Assembly: GCF_025151385.1 (NCBI RefSeq) | Contig: NZ_CP102287.1 | Coordinates: forward strand, 2,604,001-2,668,000 | DNA length: 64,000 bases | Direction: 5' to 3' | Origin: Hoylesella buccalis ATCC 35310 | GTDB taxonomy: Bacteria > Bacteroidota > Bacteroidia > Bacteroidales > Bacteroidaceae | Shown: positions 54,554 through 63,164 of the stretch, piece by piece | Layout: every line of letters starts with the position of its first letter | Numbering within the stretch: position 1 is the stretch's first letter | Program-made: the position numbers and the translations under genes | Notes under the pieces: generated by a model | What the model was told of the DNA's origin: nothing | The model's database searches: none | What the model saw: only the letters and a program-made list of their open reading frames with translations

Positions 54554-55129
54554 TTAGTGTATGGTCAACAAACCGAATGGACCAGACGTGGAAGCAGCAT
54601 AGCGAGTGAGGTAATTTTTCTCACCTCGAGAGCCCTTCATGATATTCCCTCCCGTGTTCATATTGTATTCACGGTGACAATTGTTACACGTTGCAATACC
54701 GCTGGATGAGAGGGTTAGAGGATAATTCCTGCGCGGTATCGTGAGCCAGTCGAAGCAATTGGGGCATTGATTGTCGTAAGCATAGAAGACGGGAGGATAG
54801 TCTAAGTTGCCAAAGCCAACAATCACGCCATTGTTATAACCAAAGGTAAGAGCCGTTCTTTGGTCCCTCGAGTTGAAAATGGACATGCTTTGGCTGCCTC
54901 TGTTGTTTTTGAAAGAGAAATAAGTAGCCCCACCTTTCATGGTTTGTTGTACCAAACAGAACACGCCAGGCGATGTGGCATTCATCGCACTGGCCAGCGT
55001 TGCATCGTTGTGTTCTTGGTTATTGATTGCCACGAAGCACCGAACAGAACTGTATTGGTTCTGATTTTCTCCGCACGATGACAGCAATAAGGACAGGAAA
55101 AGAAATAGGAATGTTCCTTTTCTTTTCAT
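54554..55129 (-). CDS. Rieske-like lipoprotein with four cysteines
   Basis: The 191-residue protein has a lipoprotein signal (MKRKGTFLFLFLSLLLSSC, lipidated Cys 19). The mature part resembles Rieske-fold proteins of Bacteroidota: DNQCPNCFDW, then GIATCNNCHREYNMNTGG and a Gly-rich end. A canonical [2Fe-2S] Rieske site needs C-x-H and C-x-x-H. Here the first pair is C-P-N-C and the second C-N-N-C-H, so a zinc or rubredoxin-like Cys4 site is more likely. The function is unknown. The ATG 55129 gives the signal peptide. It lies 52 nt after the SRPBCC gene. Confidence 0.78.
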   Translation of the reverse strand: MKRKGTFLFLFLSLLLSSCGENQNQYSSVRCFVAINNQEHNDATLASAMNATSPGVFCLVQQTMKGGATYFSFKNNRGSQSMSIFNSRDQRTALTFGYNNGVIVGFGNLDYPPVFYAYDNQCPNCFDWLTIPRRNYPLTLSSSGIATCNNCHREYNMNTGGNIMKGSRGEKNYLTRYAASTSGPFGLLTIH

Positions 55130-55181
55130 TTTATGGATGCGTTTAAGGCACCTCATCCCATCTCTTTTCCTGCTTTTAACC

Positions 55182-55595
55182 TTATTCATATTGTATCATT
55201 TGCAAGGCATCAGCCACCTTTTCGATACCTTCTTGCAACGGTTTTTTCACCATAGCCTTGATGAAAGGGTTCACTTCGGCCTTCATCGTGAGCTTCATCT
55301 TGCTCGAATGGTCGGTTACAGGCAATATCTGTATCCACAGATTGACAGGGATTGGACTCTTTTTCGTCTCGAACTTGATACACTTTGGTTCGTCTCTTTC
55401 GATGATGTTTAGTTGTACATCGCCCATTGGAGAATGGATAGAGATGGAATCAGCGTCGAAGGTTAGATCCTTAATCTTATCTTCTGGTATTTTGTCGCGT
55501 ACCTTCTCGATGTTTGTTAGGTCACTCAGCATGTTGTAAACAGACTGCTGTGAGTAGGGAATCTCGCGTACGGAACTTTCAAATTTGCTTGACAT
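55182..55595 (-). CDS. SRPBCC (START-like) family protein
   Basis: The 137-residue protein starts MSSKFESSVREIPYSQQSVYNMLSD (partial), the usual beginning of SRPBCC/polyketide-cyclase-like domains. It continues with strands enclosing a hydrophobic cavity and a long C-terminal helix (VKKPLQEGIEKVADALQMI). The ligand is unknown. The upstream extension to 55688 is out of family, and ATG 55595 is chosen. It lies 37 nt after pyrE. Confidence 0.85.
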   Translation of the reverse strand: MSSKFESSVREIPYSQQSVYNMLSDLTNIEKVRDKIPEDKIKDLTFDADSISIHSPMGDVQLNIIERDEPKCIKFETKKSPIPVNLWIQILPVTDHSSKMKLTMKAEVNPFIKAMVKKPLQEGIEKVADALQMIQYE

Positions 55596-55632
55596 AATTT
55601 TGTAGCATGTATGATTTTTACTAAATGGGGAA

Positions 55633-56271
55633 TTACTTTCGCCAGCCAGATGGGTCTTTTCGCCATTCGTTGAGCAACTCGATATCACTTTCCTGGATAT
55701 ATCCCGTGGCCAGTGCCTCAGCCACTACATGGTCATAGTCGGTCAGGGTAACCAGCTTGACGTTGGTGTCTTTGAACGCTTGTGCAGCGACAGGGAACCC
55801 GTAAGTGTAAGAGGCAACCATGCCAACAACGTCTCCTCCGGCTTTTCTGATGGCCTCTACCGCCTTCAAAGAGCTGCCTCCAGTAGAGATAAGGTCTTCG
55901 ATAACCACTACCTTGGCACCCTCTTTCATCTCACCTTCGATTAGGTTTTCCAGTCCGTGGTCCTTTGGTTTGCTTCTCACATATATCAAAGGCATGTTCA
56001 AGACATCAGCAATGAGGGCGGCTTGTGGGATGCCTGCCGTCGCCACACCTGCGATGACGTCAGCCTCGGGGAAGTGTTTCAAGATGGCATGCACCATCCC
56101 TACCTTCACGAAAGTGCGTATGTCGGGGTAAGAAAGCGTTTTCCTGTTGTCGCAATAAAAAGGCGATTTCCAGCCTGAAGCCCATGTGAAAGGCTCGTTG
56201 GGCTGTAGCTTGATGGCTTTGATGCGTAATAATTTGGATGCAAAATCTCTTTTTAATGTGTTATTTTCCAT
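55633..56271 (-). CDS. pyrE: Orotate phosphoribosyltransferase
   Basis: The 212-residue enzyme makes orotidine 5'-phosphate in pyrimidine synthesis. It has the PRPP-binding motif VVVIEDLISTGGSSLKAV (about 120-137), the substrate loop GVATAGIPQAALIAD and YVRSKPKDHG. It has its own consensus promoter and is probably followed in the transcript by the SRPBCC and Rieske-like genes. Confidence 0.96.
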   Translation of the reverse strand: MENNTLKRDFASKLLRIKAIKLQPNEPFTWASGWKSPFYCDNRKTLSYPDIRTFVKVGMVHAILKHFPEADVIAGVATAGIPQAALIADVLNMPLIYVRSKPKDHGLENLIEGEMKEGAKVVVIEDLISTGGSSLKAVEAIRKAGGDVVGMVASYTYGFPVAAQAFKDTNVKLVTLTDYDHVVAEALATGYIQESDIELLNEWRKDPSGWRK

Positions 56272-56296
56272 ATCGTAAGTTGTTGAGTATATATTG

Positions 56297-56327
56297 CAAA
56301 GATAGTTGAAATCTCCTATATTTCAAA
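56297..56327 (-). promoter_or_regulatory. Promoter for pyrE
   Basis: On the minus strand a -33 TTTG (56324-56327), a 19 bp spacer and a -7 TATCTTTG (56297-56304) match the consensus exactly. Confidence 0.75.
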
Positions 56328-56363
56328 GGGATGAGCGGCTTTTTTGGCGGCATTCGTGCTGTT

Positions 56364-57059
56364 CTATCCTTTTGCCCAACCCAAAGATAGCACGCTGACG
56401 TGTACCCTCCCGTCCCGCTGCAGAGCCTTTCCGCAGGCGCAGATGGTGGCCCCGGTGGTCACGATGTCATCGATGAGCAGCACATGTTTGCCCATCAACC
56501 CCGCGTTTTCGGCCAGTTGAAAGGCGTCTTCCACATTCTCCGTGCGAGCCAATCGGTTCTTATGCGTCTGGCTGTCCTTAAACTTCACGCGTTTCAGTGC
56601 ATGCCTCATGATGGGCAACCCGCACACCTGGCTCACCCCTTTGGCGATTTCAAGACTTTGGTTGTAACCCCTTTGACGTTCACGGCTTTTCGTCAGCGGA
56701 ACGGGCACGATGCAATCGATGCCTTTGAAGAATCCTTTAGCCTGAAACTCCTCAGCGGTTAGGCACCCTAATTGTTCGCCAATCTCAGGGTGATCGCCAT
56801 ATTTCAGGGCGTAAATCATGCGACTTGCCTCCGACCGAGCTTGATAGAAGAACAATGCTGCCGCACGTTCAATGGGAATGCGGACCCAGAACAGTTGCGC
56901 CATCTCGTTGTCATAGGCATCGTCTTCGTAGTGAGTGCGAGGCAAATGTAGGTTGCACGAGGCGCACAACACCTGCTCGCCTTCGGTCAATCTCCGCCTG
57001 CATTCCACACAAGTGCGGGGAGATATCAGGTCAAGGATTCTGCTAATCAAACTAATCAT
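56364..57059 (-). CDS. comF: ComF-family phosphoribosyltransferase-like protein
   Basis: The 231-residue protein has an N-terminal zinc knuckle (RTCVECRRRL, then VLCASCNLHLP) and a phosphoribosyltransferase fold. The VPVPLTKSRERQRGYNQSLEIA region and the PRPP loop HVLLIDDIVTTGATICACG are clear. ComF helps transformation in several bacteria; its biochemical step is uncertain. The ATG 57059 overlaps the end of recX by 8 nt, which fixes the start and shows coupling. Confidence 0.92.
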   Translation of the reverse strand: MISLISRILDLISPRTCVECRRRLTEGEQVLCASCNLHLPRTHYEDDAYDNEMAQLFWVRIPIERAAALFFYQARSEASRMIYALKYGDHPEIGEQLGCLTAEEFQAKGFFKGIDCIVPVPLTKSRERQRGYNQSLEIAKGVSQVCGLPIMRHALKRVKFKDSQTHKNRLARTENVEDAFQLAENAGLMGKHVLLIDDIVTTGATICACGKALQRDGRVHVSVLSLGWAKG

Positions 57060-57555
57060 CCATCCAATCGTCAGCTTGGTCGATACATTGTTTAATCTGT
57101 TCAATGTCAAATCCCCTACCCATGGCAAAGCGGATGAGCTTCATGCTGCGCTCATAGTCATTACGGCCCGTAACGGTTTTCAACTTTCGATGGATGAGTG
57201 GCCGCAGGATGGCGATGTAGTCTTTGTCTGGAATCTCATCGAGAACCCTGTTAAACACGTCCTTCGATATCCCTTTCTGATACAAGGCCTGCTCTATCTT
57301 GCGGCGTCCCCATTGGTTGTAAGTCATCTTGTCGTTGACAAAAGCCCGCGTGTAGCGTTCGTCATCAACGTATTTCCCAGCAATCAGTCGATCCATGATG
57401 CGCTCTTGAACCGCAGTGTCCAAGCCCCAAAGGCTCATCTTCCGAACCATCTCTCCGCTGCAGTGTTCCGCCTTGGCACAAAGGGCAGACAGCTTGTTCC
57501 AGGCCTCTTTTTCGGTCATTTCTTTCTTTTCGTTCATCATCCGTAATGTTTTCAT
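57052..57555 (-). CDS. recX: Regulatory protein RecX
   Basis: The 167-residue protein is made of short helical repeats typical of RecX (KEAWNKLSALCAKAEHCSGEM, partial, and WGRRKIEQALYQKGISKDVF). RecX modulates RecA filaments. The ATG 57555 overlaps the prmC stop (ATGA), preferred over the ATG at 57573. It lies between prmC and comF in a tightly packed run. Confidence 0.92.
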   Translation of the reverse strand: MKTLRMMNEKKEMTEKEAWNKLSALCAKAEHCSGEMVRKMSLWGLDTAVQERIMDRLIAGKYVDDERYTRAFVNDKMTYNQWGRRKIEQALYQKGISKDVFNRVLDEIPDKDYIAILRPLIHRKLKTVTGRNDYERSMKLIRFAMGRGFDIEQIKQCIDQADDWMDD

Positions 57556-58415
57556 GACTTTTCGGTTTGACAAGGGCGGGTCGCTCTGGCCATTCTGTCC
57601 TTGCCAAAAGCGTCTTTTCGGATTTCAACATCGATGAAACCTACGTTTTTGAGCATTTCTTCCAGTTGGCTTCTGTATAGCGGATTGATTTCAATATACA
57701 GTTTTCCGCCGGGTTTAAGCGCTTGGATGGCATAGTTGGCGATGGCTTTGTAGAACAGCAGTGGGTCACTTTGTGGAACAAACAGAGCCGTGGACGGCTC
57801 GAATTTCAGCACGTTTTTCGCCATTTCTGCTGCTTCAGAAGGACAGATGTAAGGTGGGTTTGATACAATAATGTCCCATTTCATCGAGTCTTTTGGTGCC
57901 GCTAAGGCATCCTGAAGCGCCAAACTAACAGGTGCCTTCCATGCCTTTGCGTTTTCGCTCGCTATCCGCAACGCATCCTGAGAGATGTCCCACGCCGAAA
58001 CAGTCGTATTTGGAATGTCCAAACTGAGCGTCACTGCGAGGCATCCCGAGCCTGTTCCGATGTCCAAAATCGTGATGGACTGCCCCTCAGTTGGTGTTTG
58101 TTCGTTGACAATCCATGCGCAAAGTTCCTCCGTTTCTGGCCGTGGAATCAGCACACCCGGTGCCACTTTGAACCTGCGACCGGCAAACTCAGCTTCGCCC
58201 AATACATATTGTACGGGTTCTGCTTGCCGCAACCGCTGCATGATTTTCTCCAAGGAACGACCTTCTTCTGCCGATAAATCGTTAACTTTGCCACACAGAA
58301 TGTCGGTGAGAGTCAATCCAAAACGCACCTCCAATACCGTCCTAACCACCGCTTTTGCTTCGGTTTCATCGTATAGGGGGGTGAGTTGTTCCCAGAGTTC
58401 CCGATAATTTTTCAT
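57552..58415 (-). CDS. prmC: Peptide chain release factor N(5)-glutamine methyltransferase
   Basis: The 287-residue SAM-dependent enzyme methylates the GGQ glutamine of release factors. The N-terminal helical domain is followed by LIPRPETEEL, the SAM-binding ILDIGTGSGCLAVTL, and the catalytic VSNPPYI (N-P-P-Y). A -7 box lies only 6-13 nt upstream of the ATG, so the mRNA should be nearly leaderless. It is divergent from ribD, with 29 bp between the starts. Confidence 0.96.
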   Translation of the reverse strand: MKNYRELWEQLTPLYDETEAKAVVRTVLEVRFGLTLTDILCGKVNDLSAEEGRSLEKIMQRLRQAEPVQYVLGEAEFAGRRFKVAPGVLIPRPETEELCAWIVNEQTPTEGQSITILDIGTGSGCLAVTLSLDIPNTTVSAWDISQDALRIASENAKAWKAPVSLALQDALAAPKDSMKWDIIVSNPPYICPSEAAEMAKNVLKFEPSTALFVPQSDPLLFYKAIANYAIQALKPGGKLYIEINPLYRSQLEEMLKNVGFIDVEIRKDAFGKDRMARATRPCQTEKS

Positions 58416-58420
58416 GGCAA

Positions 58421-58428
58421 CAAATATA
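58421..58428 (-). promoter_or_regulatory. -7 element for prmC-recX-comF
   Basis: The minus strand reads TATATTTG. The predicted start lies within a few nt of the prmC ATG. The upstream half overlaps the ribD start region on the other strand. Confidence 0.55.
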
Positions 58429-58444
58429 CTAAAAAAATAAGAAC

Positions 58445-59389
58445 ATGAACCAAGAAGAGCTTGATAAAATGTACATGCGCCGCTGCCTTCAGCTGGCCAA
58501 GCAGGGTAGGGCTTTGGCTAAGCCCAATCCCATGGTGGGTGCAGTGATTGTTTATCAAGATAGAATATTGGGCGAAGGTTATCATGTGCGGTGTGGACAG
58601 GCCCACGCTGAGGTTAACGCCTTTGCATCTGTCCGTCCCGTTGACGAGCCTTTGCTGCCGCAAAGCACGCTCTACGTTAGTTTGGAGCCTTGCTGTCACA
58701 CTGGCAAGACCCCTCCTTGCGCCGATTTGATTATCAGGAAGCAGGTTAAACGCGTGGTGTGTGGCTGCATTGACCCATTTGCCCAGGTGCACGGACGCGG
58801 TGTGCAGAAGCTTCGTGACGCGGGCATTGACGTGACGGTTGGCGTGTTGGGCGACGAGTGCCGTGCGCTGAATCGGCAGTTCAACGTGTACAATATGCTT
58901 GAACGACCCTATATCCTACTGAAATGGGCCCAAACCATCAATGGCTTTTTAGATGCCGACGGAGAGCCTTTGGCATTGTCCACACCATTCACCCAGATGC
59001 TGGTGCATCGGTTGCGGGCGCAGTACGACGCCATTCTTGTTGGTCGCGTGACGGACGAACGCGAACATCCACGCCTCACGGTGCGTGAGTGGTCGGGCCC
59101 CAATCCCTTGCGCTTGGTGCTGTGCGATGGCATCACGCTGCCTCAATTGATGGTAGATTTGCATCAACAACATGTACAGTCGTTGATGGTAGAGGGTGGA
59201 GCCAAGACGTTGCAGAGCTTCATTGATGCGGGTTTGTGGGACGAAATACGCGTGGAGACCAGTGGTTTGTTGGTCTCGGAAGGTACGAAAGCGCCCGTTT
59301 TACCGGCGGGTCTGATCTTGCGAAACCGTGAGATGTACGATGGTAACGTGGTGGATACGTTCGGTCGAGGGGGAGCCTTGGGCATCTGA
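58445..59389 (+). CDS. ribD: Riboflavin biosynthesis RibD (deaminase/reductase) with shortened reductase domain
   Basis: The 314-residue protein catalyses the second and third steps of riboflavin synthesis. The deaminase domain (1-145) has the zinc site H54-A-E56 and PCCHTGKTPPC (C83, C92). The reductase domain (about 155-314) has YILLKWAQTINGFLDADG, DAILVGRVT and SLMVEGGAKTLQSF. Between NPLRLVL (about 226) and DGITLPQLM the strand-helix-strand usually seen is absent, about 40-45 residues fewer than relatives I recall. The join is in frame and the ends are intact. Deaminase function is likely; reductase function is uncertain. Confidence 0.9.
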   Translation: MNQEELDKMYMRRCLQLAKQGRALAKPNPMVGAVIVYQDRILGEGYHVRCGQAHAEVNAFASVRPVDEPLLPQSTLYVSLEPCCHTGKTPPCADLIIRKQVKRVVCGCIDPFAQVHGRGVQKLRDAGIDVTVGVLGDECRALNRQFNVYNMLERPYILLKWAQTINGFLDADGEPLALSTPFTQMLVHRLRAQYDAILVGRVTDEREHPRLTVREWSGPNPLRLVLCDGITLPQLMVDLHQQHVQSLMVEGGAKTLQSFIDAGLWDEIRVETSGLLVSEGTKAPVLPAGLILRNREMYDGNVVDTFGRGGALGI

Positions 59390-59473
59390 CCCTCATGGTT
59401 GTCAAAGTCTGTTCAATGTGTTTGAAAACGATATGGCAACTCATTGAAAAGCAAAGGATTATAGATGCAAAAA

Positions 59474-59512
59474 CAAACTCATTGAGATTGGGTACCAATC
59501 TCAATGAGTTTG
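59474..59512. repeat. Perfect 18-bp inverted repeat
   Basis: CAAACTCATTGAGATTGG and CCAATCTCAATGAGTTTG flank GTA. The words recur in 39587-39615. Confidence 0.85.
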
Positions 59513-59519
59513 CATGCCA

Positions 59520-59554
59520 ATTGCATTGACTTTGAAGCCCAAAGTCAATGCAAT
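59520..59554. repeat. Perfect 15-bp inverted repeat
   Basis: ATTGCATTGACTTTG and CAAAGTCAATGCAAT flank AAGCC. AGCATTGACTTT at 30333 is a related half-site. Confidence 0.85.
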
Positions 59555-59784
59555 TAAATTACTATCAGCAAGCACTTGCTTTGCTGTTCAACTTTTTTAC
59601 TTACGTTTCTTCACCTTCTTTACGCCCTCTACGGTCATCTTAACGAGTTTGATGAAGCTGTTTTTATCGAAATGCATGCGGTCAATGCAGGTCTCACGAT
59701 GGTTTCCATCGGTTTCTGTCAACGGACCGATAACCCGGATAGCCCCATCCTCCTTCATACCGCATGAAGTAGTTGCTTGTCGTT

Positions 59785-60201
59785 TTAGGTTGTTTTGGTT
59801 TCGTTTTTGTTGTTGTTTGATAATCTTTGTTGGATGGCATCCATCTTCTTGAGGCGTTCTATTGAGTACGTCTTGCTGTAATGATCAAGGAAATCGAACA
59901 GCGCAAAAGACTTCTTAAGCAACAGGTCGCCTTCGGGTTTCGACACCATGTCAGCCTCTGCCAGATAGAGTTCGGCCAGCATTTCCATCTTGTAAAATCG
60001 CTTTTCTTCATCCTCTTGGCCAAGGGTCTCAATGACTTTTTCCACCGGGGCCAGATGGTAGAAGGTGTAAGGACCAACATATTGGTCGTACAGTTTTTTG
60101 AGTTCCTCGTGCCTGTCAGTCATTTCTTTCTTCTCTAACAGTCGGGCCAGGGCTGCCAGAAACTCGCGGATAAGCCGCATAATGTAGTCACGTTCTAACA
60201 T
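59785..60201 (-). CDS. Conserved hypothetical protein
   Basis: The 138-residue, mostly alpha-helical soluble protein opens MLERDYIMRLIREFLAALARLLEKK (partial), followed by LKKLYDQYVGPYTFYH and KMEMLAELYLAEADMV. I recall similar proteins in Prevotella and relatives, but no function. It lies 31 nt downstream of the SF1 helicase gene and is probably expressed from the same promoter. The end is basic and Asn/Lys-rich. Confidence 0.7.
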   Translation of the reverse strand: MLERDYIMRLIREFLAALARLLEKKEMTDRHEELKKLYDQYVGPYTFYHLAPVEKVIETLGQEDEEKRFYKMEMLAELYLAEADMVSKPEGDLLLKKSFALFDFLDHYSKTYSIERLKKMDAIQQRLSNNNKNETKTT

Positions 60202-60232
60202 AATATATAGTGTTTAGTGATTTATAACATGT

Positions 60233-62212
60233 TTACCAAAGTGAATCTTGTTGCAGACTCTGCGTATAGTCATATAGTTTTTTATAGAAAGGATGGCGCA
60301 CCAGCGTGGGAACATGTCCTAAGATGATGAGTTTCATGCGGGCTCGGGTCATGGCAACGTTCATCCTACGCAGGTCACGAAGAAAGCCTATCTGTCCATC
60401 ATCGTTTGCCCTGACCAGCGAAATGAGGATGACATCTCGTTCCTGTCCTTGAAAACCATCAACCGTGTTCACGCTGATGAGATGACGAAAGGGCTTGAAA
60501 AAGGGACGCTTTTTAATGAGTCGGCGCAAATACTGCACTTGTGCGCGATACGGAGAGATGATGCCTACGTCGACAGCTTCGTCCAATAAGCGCTGTTTAC
60601 CAATCTTATTGAAATACTGTTCCAGGGTGCTGAGGGTTAATTCAGCCTCATCTTCATTGATTCTGCCAAAGCTTTCACCCACAAAATGTTCTTGAAATGT
60701 CGGTGCGTCCGATGCAGATTCTTCGATGAAATGGGCGTTTTCTGCCTGTTCGGCGGTATCTATCCACTGGATGGGAACATCATAATCCAAGATTCCCCGA
60801 TACTTAATAGCTGGCGCACTCTGCACTTTTCCGTGATAAAACCAGTCGCTCGAGAAGCGCATAATCTGATCATTCATGCGATATTGCATGCCAAGCATCG
60901 TCACTACTTCTGGTTTATTCTCTACAATGCGTTGCATCAGCGTTTTGTCCAGACCTCCCTTTAAGGCAGCAATGCTTTTGATTGTCGGCGGCAACTGACA
61001 GTGGTCGCCAGCCAATACCACGCGGTGAACCTTCCGAATGGCTATCCAGCAGGCAGCTTCTAATGCCTGTGCAGCCTCATCAATGAACAATGTTTGATAC
61101 TTTTGACCCATCAGAAGGCGGTTGGCGGCACCTGTTAAGGTGGAAGCGATGACCCTTGCTTCTCCAAAAAGCTGTCCTTTGATGCGTATCTCCAATTCGG
61201 TTGCCCGTTCTTGAAGACGTTCCACCTTTTGGTGAAAGCCAGAACCGGCAGCTTTACGATGCTGTTTGAGTTGGCGAAGGGCTTTGCGTATGGCCCATAA
61301 TTGCGGATAATCGGGATGTGATTCGAACCTTCGTTCGTAGGTAAACGACAGCATTTTGTCGTTCACCCGCGTGGGATTGCCGATGCGAAGCACGTTCACA
61401 CCCCGGTCAACAAGTCGCTCACTAATCCAATCGACCGCCATATTGCTCTGCGCACAGACCAAAACTTGACTCTCACGCTTGAGGGTTTCGTAGATTGCCT
61501 CTACGAGTGTGGTGGTCTTGCCAGTGCCTGGAGGACCGTGAACCACCATCACATCCTTGGCTTTCAACACTTTGTTCACGGCTTCTGCCTGCAGGTCATT
61601 GAGCCAAGGAAACCGAATGTCATCAAAAGAAAAGCACTCGGCAGCCTGCGAAGTCGAATAAAAAAGGTTGCGAAGATAGGCCAATCGGTTATCTTTGGCA
61701 TTCATCACGCGGTCTAAAGCATCGAACATCAACCGATATGAGGTCTCGTCAAAAAACAGTTGTACGCCCACCTGTTCGGCTGTTTGGATGGAGGTAACCA
61801 TGCCATTGTCAGGCAACGTGACCACCATTCGGTCGTTATCGGCATAGCTCACCATGCCCGTGACGGGGAAATAAGAAAGTGATTTAGAAGCAACGGATGC
61901 ATTGTTTTTGCCCATTTCATCGTGCTTTCCTGCCTTCTGAACCATCTGAAAAAAGGCAACCGGGCGTCCGTATTCAAAATTGTGACTAATCTCTTCATCG
62001 ACAGCACGAAACACTTCGACCGCCAACTGATTGAGCGAGTTGTAAAAACTCTTGCCCACACGGACGGGAAACCATGCATCACCGCGCTTTACCTTTCGGG
62101 CTATACCCATCATTTCGGTCTGCTTACGGAAAGCATCCTTCTCGGTTGCGTACTCCAATTGGAGCAACAACTTCTGACGTTTGAGTTCTGAAATGGCCGA
62201 TTGTGGTGACAT
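60233..62212 (-). CDS. Superfamily 1 DNA/RNA helicase (IGHMBP2/Upf1-like)
   Basis: The 659-residue protein has all main SF1B motifs: Walker A VHGPPGTGKTTTLVEA, motif Ia VLVCAQSNMAVDWISERL, Walker B FIDEAAQALEAACW, motif III VLAGDHCQLPPTIKS, motif IV LGMQYRMNDQIM, motif V NTVDGFQGQERDVILISLVR and motif VI NVAMTRARMKLI. An N-terminal beta-barrel-like region (about 40-120) is typical of Upf1-like enzymes. The substrate is not predictable. ATG 62212 is downstream of a -7 element; the longer frame to 62242 would start inside or before it. Confidence 0.93.
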   Translation of the reverse strand: MSPQSAISELKRQKLLLQLEYATEKDAFRKQTEMMGIARKVKRGDAWFPVRVGKSFYNSLNQLAVEVFRAVDEEISHNFEYGRPVAFFQMVQKAGKHDEMGKNNASVASKSLSYFPVTGMVSYADNDRMVVTLPDNGMVTSIQTAEQVGVQLFFDETSYRLMFDALDRVMNAKDNRLAYLRNLFYSTSQAAECFSFDDIRFPWLNDLQAEAVNKVLKAKDVMVVHGPPGTGKTTTLVEAIYETLKRESQVLVCAQSNMAVDWISERLVDRGVNVLRIGNPTRVNDKMLSFTYERRFESHPDYPQLWAIRKALRQLKQHRKAAGSGFHQKVERLQERATELEIRIKGQLFGEARVIASTLTGAANRLLMGQKYQTLFIDEAAQALEAACWIAIRKVHRVVLAGDHCQLPPTIKSIAALKGGLDKTLMQRIVENKPEVVTMLGMQYRMNDQIMRFSSDWFYHGKVQSAPAIKYRGILDYDVPIQWIDTAEQAENAHFIEESASDAPTFQEHFVGESFGRINEDEAELTLSTLEQYFNKIGKQRLLDEAVDVGIISPYRAQVQYLRRLIKKRPFFKPFRHLISVNTVDGFQGQERDVILISLVRANDDGQIGFLRDLRRMNVAMTRARMKLIILGHVPTLVRHPFYKKLYDYTQSLQQDSLW

Positions 62213-62221
62213 AAGTACGGA

Positions 62222-62229
62222 CAAAGATA
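62222..62229 (-). promoter_or_regulatory. -7 element for the SF1 helicase
   Basis: The minus strand reads TATCTTTG, 10-17 nt upstream of ATG 62212. It decides against ATG 62242 as start. Confidence 0.5.
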
Positions 62230-62282
62230 CGCTTTTTAGCAAGAATTGACGAGCTACGAACGTTATATTTTGCGTAAATCGC

Positions 62283-62290
62283 TATCTTTG
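62283..62290 (+). promoter_or_regulatory. -7 element for the ABC ATPase
   Basis: TATCTTTG lies 9-16 nt upstream of ATG 62299. It is divergent from the helicase promoter, with about 55 bp between the two. Confidence 0.5.
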
Positions 62291-62298
62291 CAACAGAC

Positions 62299-63066
62299 AT
62301 GCAGACCATTCAATTATACAATTTGTCCATCGGATACGGCAAACATGCGGTCGTATCGGATATCAACGCTACTCTGAACAGCGGTCGGTTGACCTGTTTG
62401 CTGGGGAGGAATGGCGTGGGTAAATCTACTCTTTTGCGCACACTGGCGGGCTTTATACCGCTCATAGCGGGCGATATATATATTCAAGGCACGCCTTTGG
62501 AACGGCTGTCCCATCACGAATTGGCCGAGAAAATCAGCGTGGTTCTGACGGAAAGAATGGACATTCGGAATCTTACCGCTACCGAATTGGTGGGGTTGGG
62601 ACGCACGCCCTACACAGGATTTTGGGGCGTTTTGTCGGACGAAGACCGTAAAATTGTCTCGAATGCCATGCAACTGGTGGGCATCGAGCAGTTGGCTGAA
62701 AGGAACATTTCGAGCCTAAGCGATGGTGAACGCCAAAAGGCGATGATAGCAAAGGCCCTGGCACAGCAAACGCCCATCATCATTTTAGACGAACCAACGG
62801 CCTTTCTTGATTTCCAAAGCAAGGTGGACACGTTGCGTCTGTTGGCCCAATTGGCACATGAGTTGGATAAGACCGTGTTTTTATCCATCCATGATATCGA
62901 ACTGGCTTTACAGATAACAGACGAGATATGGCTGCTGGATAATCAACGAAAGCTGCACACTGGGACGACGAAACAGCTCATAGAAGATGGCACTTTGCAC
63001 CATTTCATCGAAAGTGAACATATCCGTTTTAATGCCGATGACCGCGTTGTTAGACTTCAAAAATGA
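62299..63066 (+). CDS. ABC transporter ATP-binding protein (FecE/BtuD-like)
   Basis: The 255-residue ATPase has Walker A LGRNGVGKSTLL (about 37-48), signature SLSDGERQKAMIAKALAQ, Walker B IIILDEPTAFLD and an H-loop SIHD. The sequence style is that of iron-siderophore, heme or B12 importers. No permease or binding-protein gene is in the window; the next gene is convergent, so partners must be elsewhere. It might serve the TonB receptor at 20.3 kb, but nothing in the sequence shows it. Confidence 0.92.
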   Translation: MQTIQLYNLSIGYGKHAVVSDINATLNSGRLTCLLGRNGVGKSTLLRTLAGFIPLIAGDIYIQGTPLERLSHHELAEKISVVLTERMDIRNLTATELVGLGRTPYTGFWGVLSDEDRKIVSNAMQLVGIEQLAERNISSLSDGERQKAMIAKALAQQTPIIILDEPTAFLDFQSKVDTLRLLAQLAHELDKTVFLSIHDIELALQITDEIWLLDNQRKLHTGTTKQLIEDGTLHHFIESEHIRFNADDRVVRLQK

Positions 63067-63164
63067 AGGTTTCATCGGCATTTTCTCATGTGAGAAGTTT
63101 CTCCTGGCCAGTCGTCTGTGCCGAATGGGACAGCAGGATGACTGGCAGGAGTAAACGAGGGTTG

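Larger units (their letters stand above)
59390..59784. other. Gene-free stretch with two perfect palindromes
   Basis: About 395 bp between convergent genes. It holds two adjacent perfect inverted repeats (59474-59512 and 59520-59554) and no credible gene; an open frame at 59514-59852 is antisense to the next gene at its end. Confidence 0.55.
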
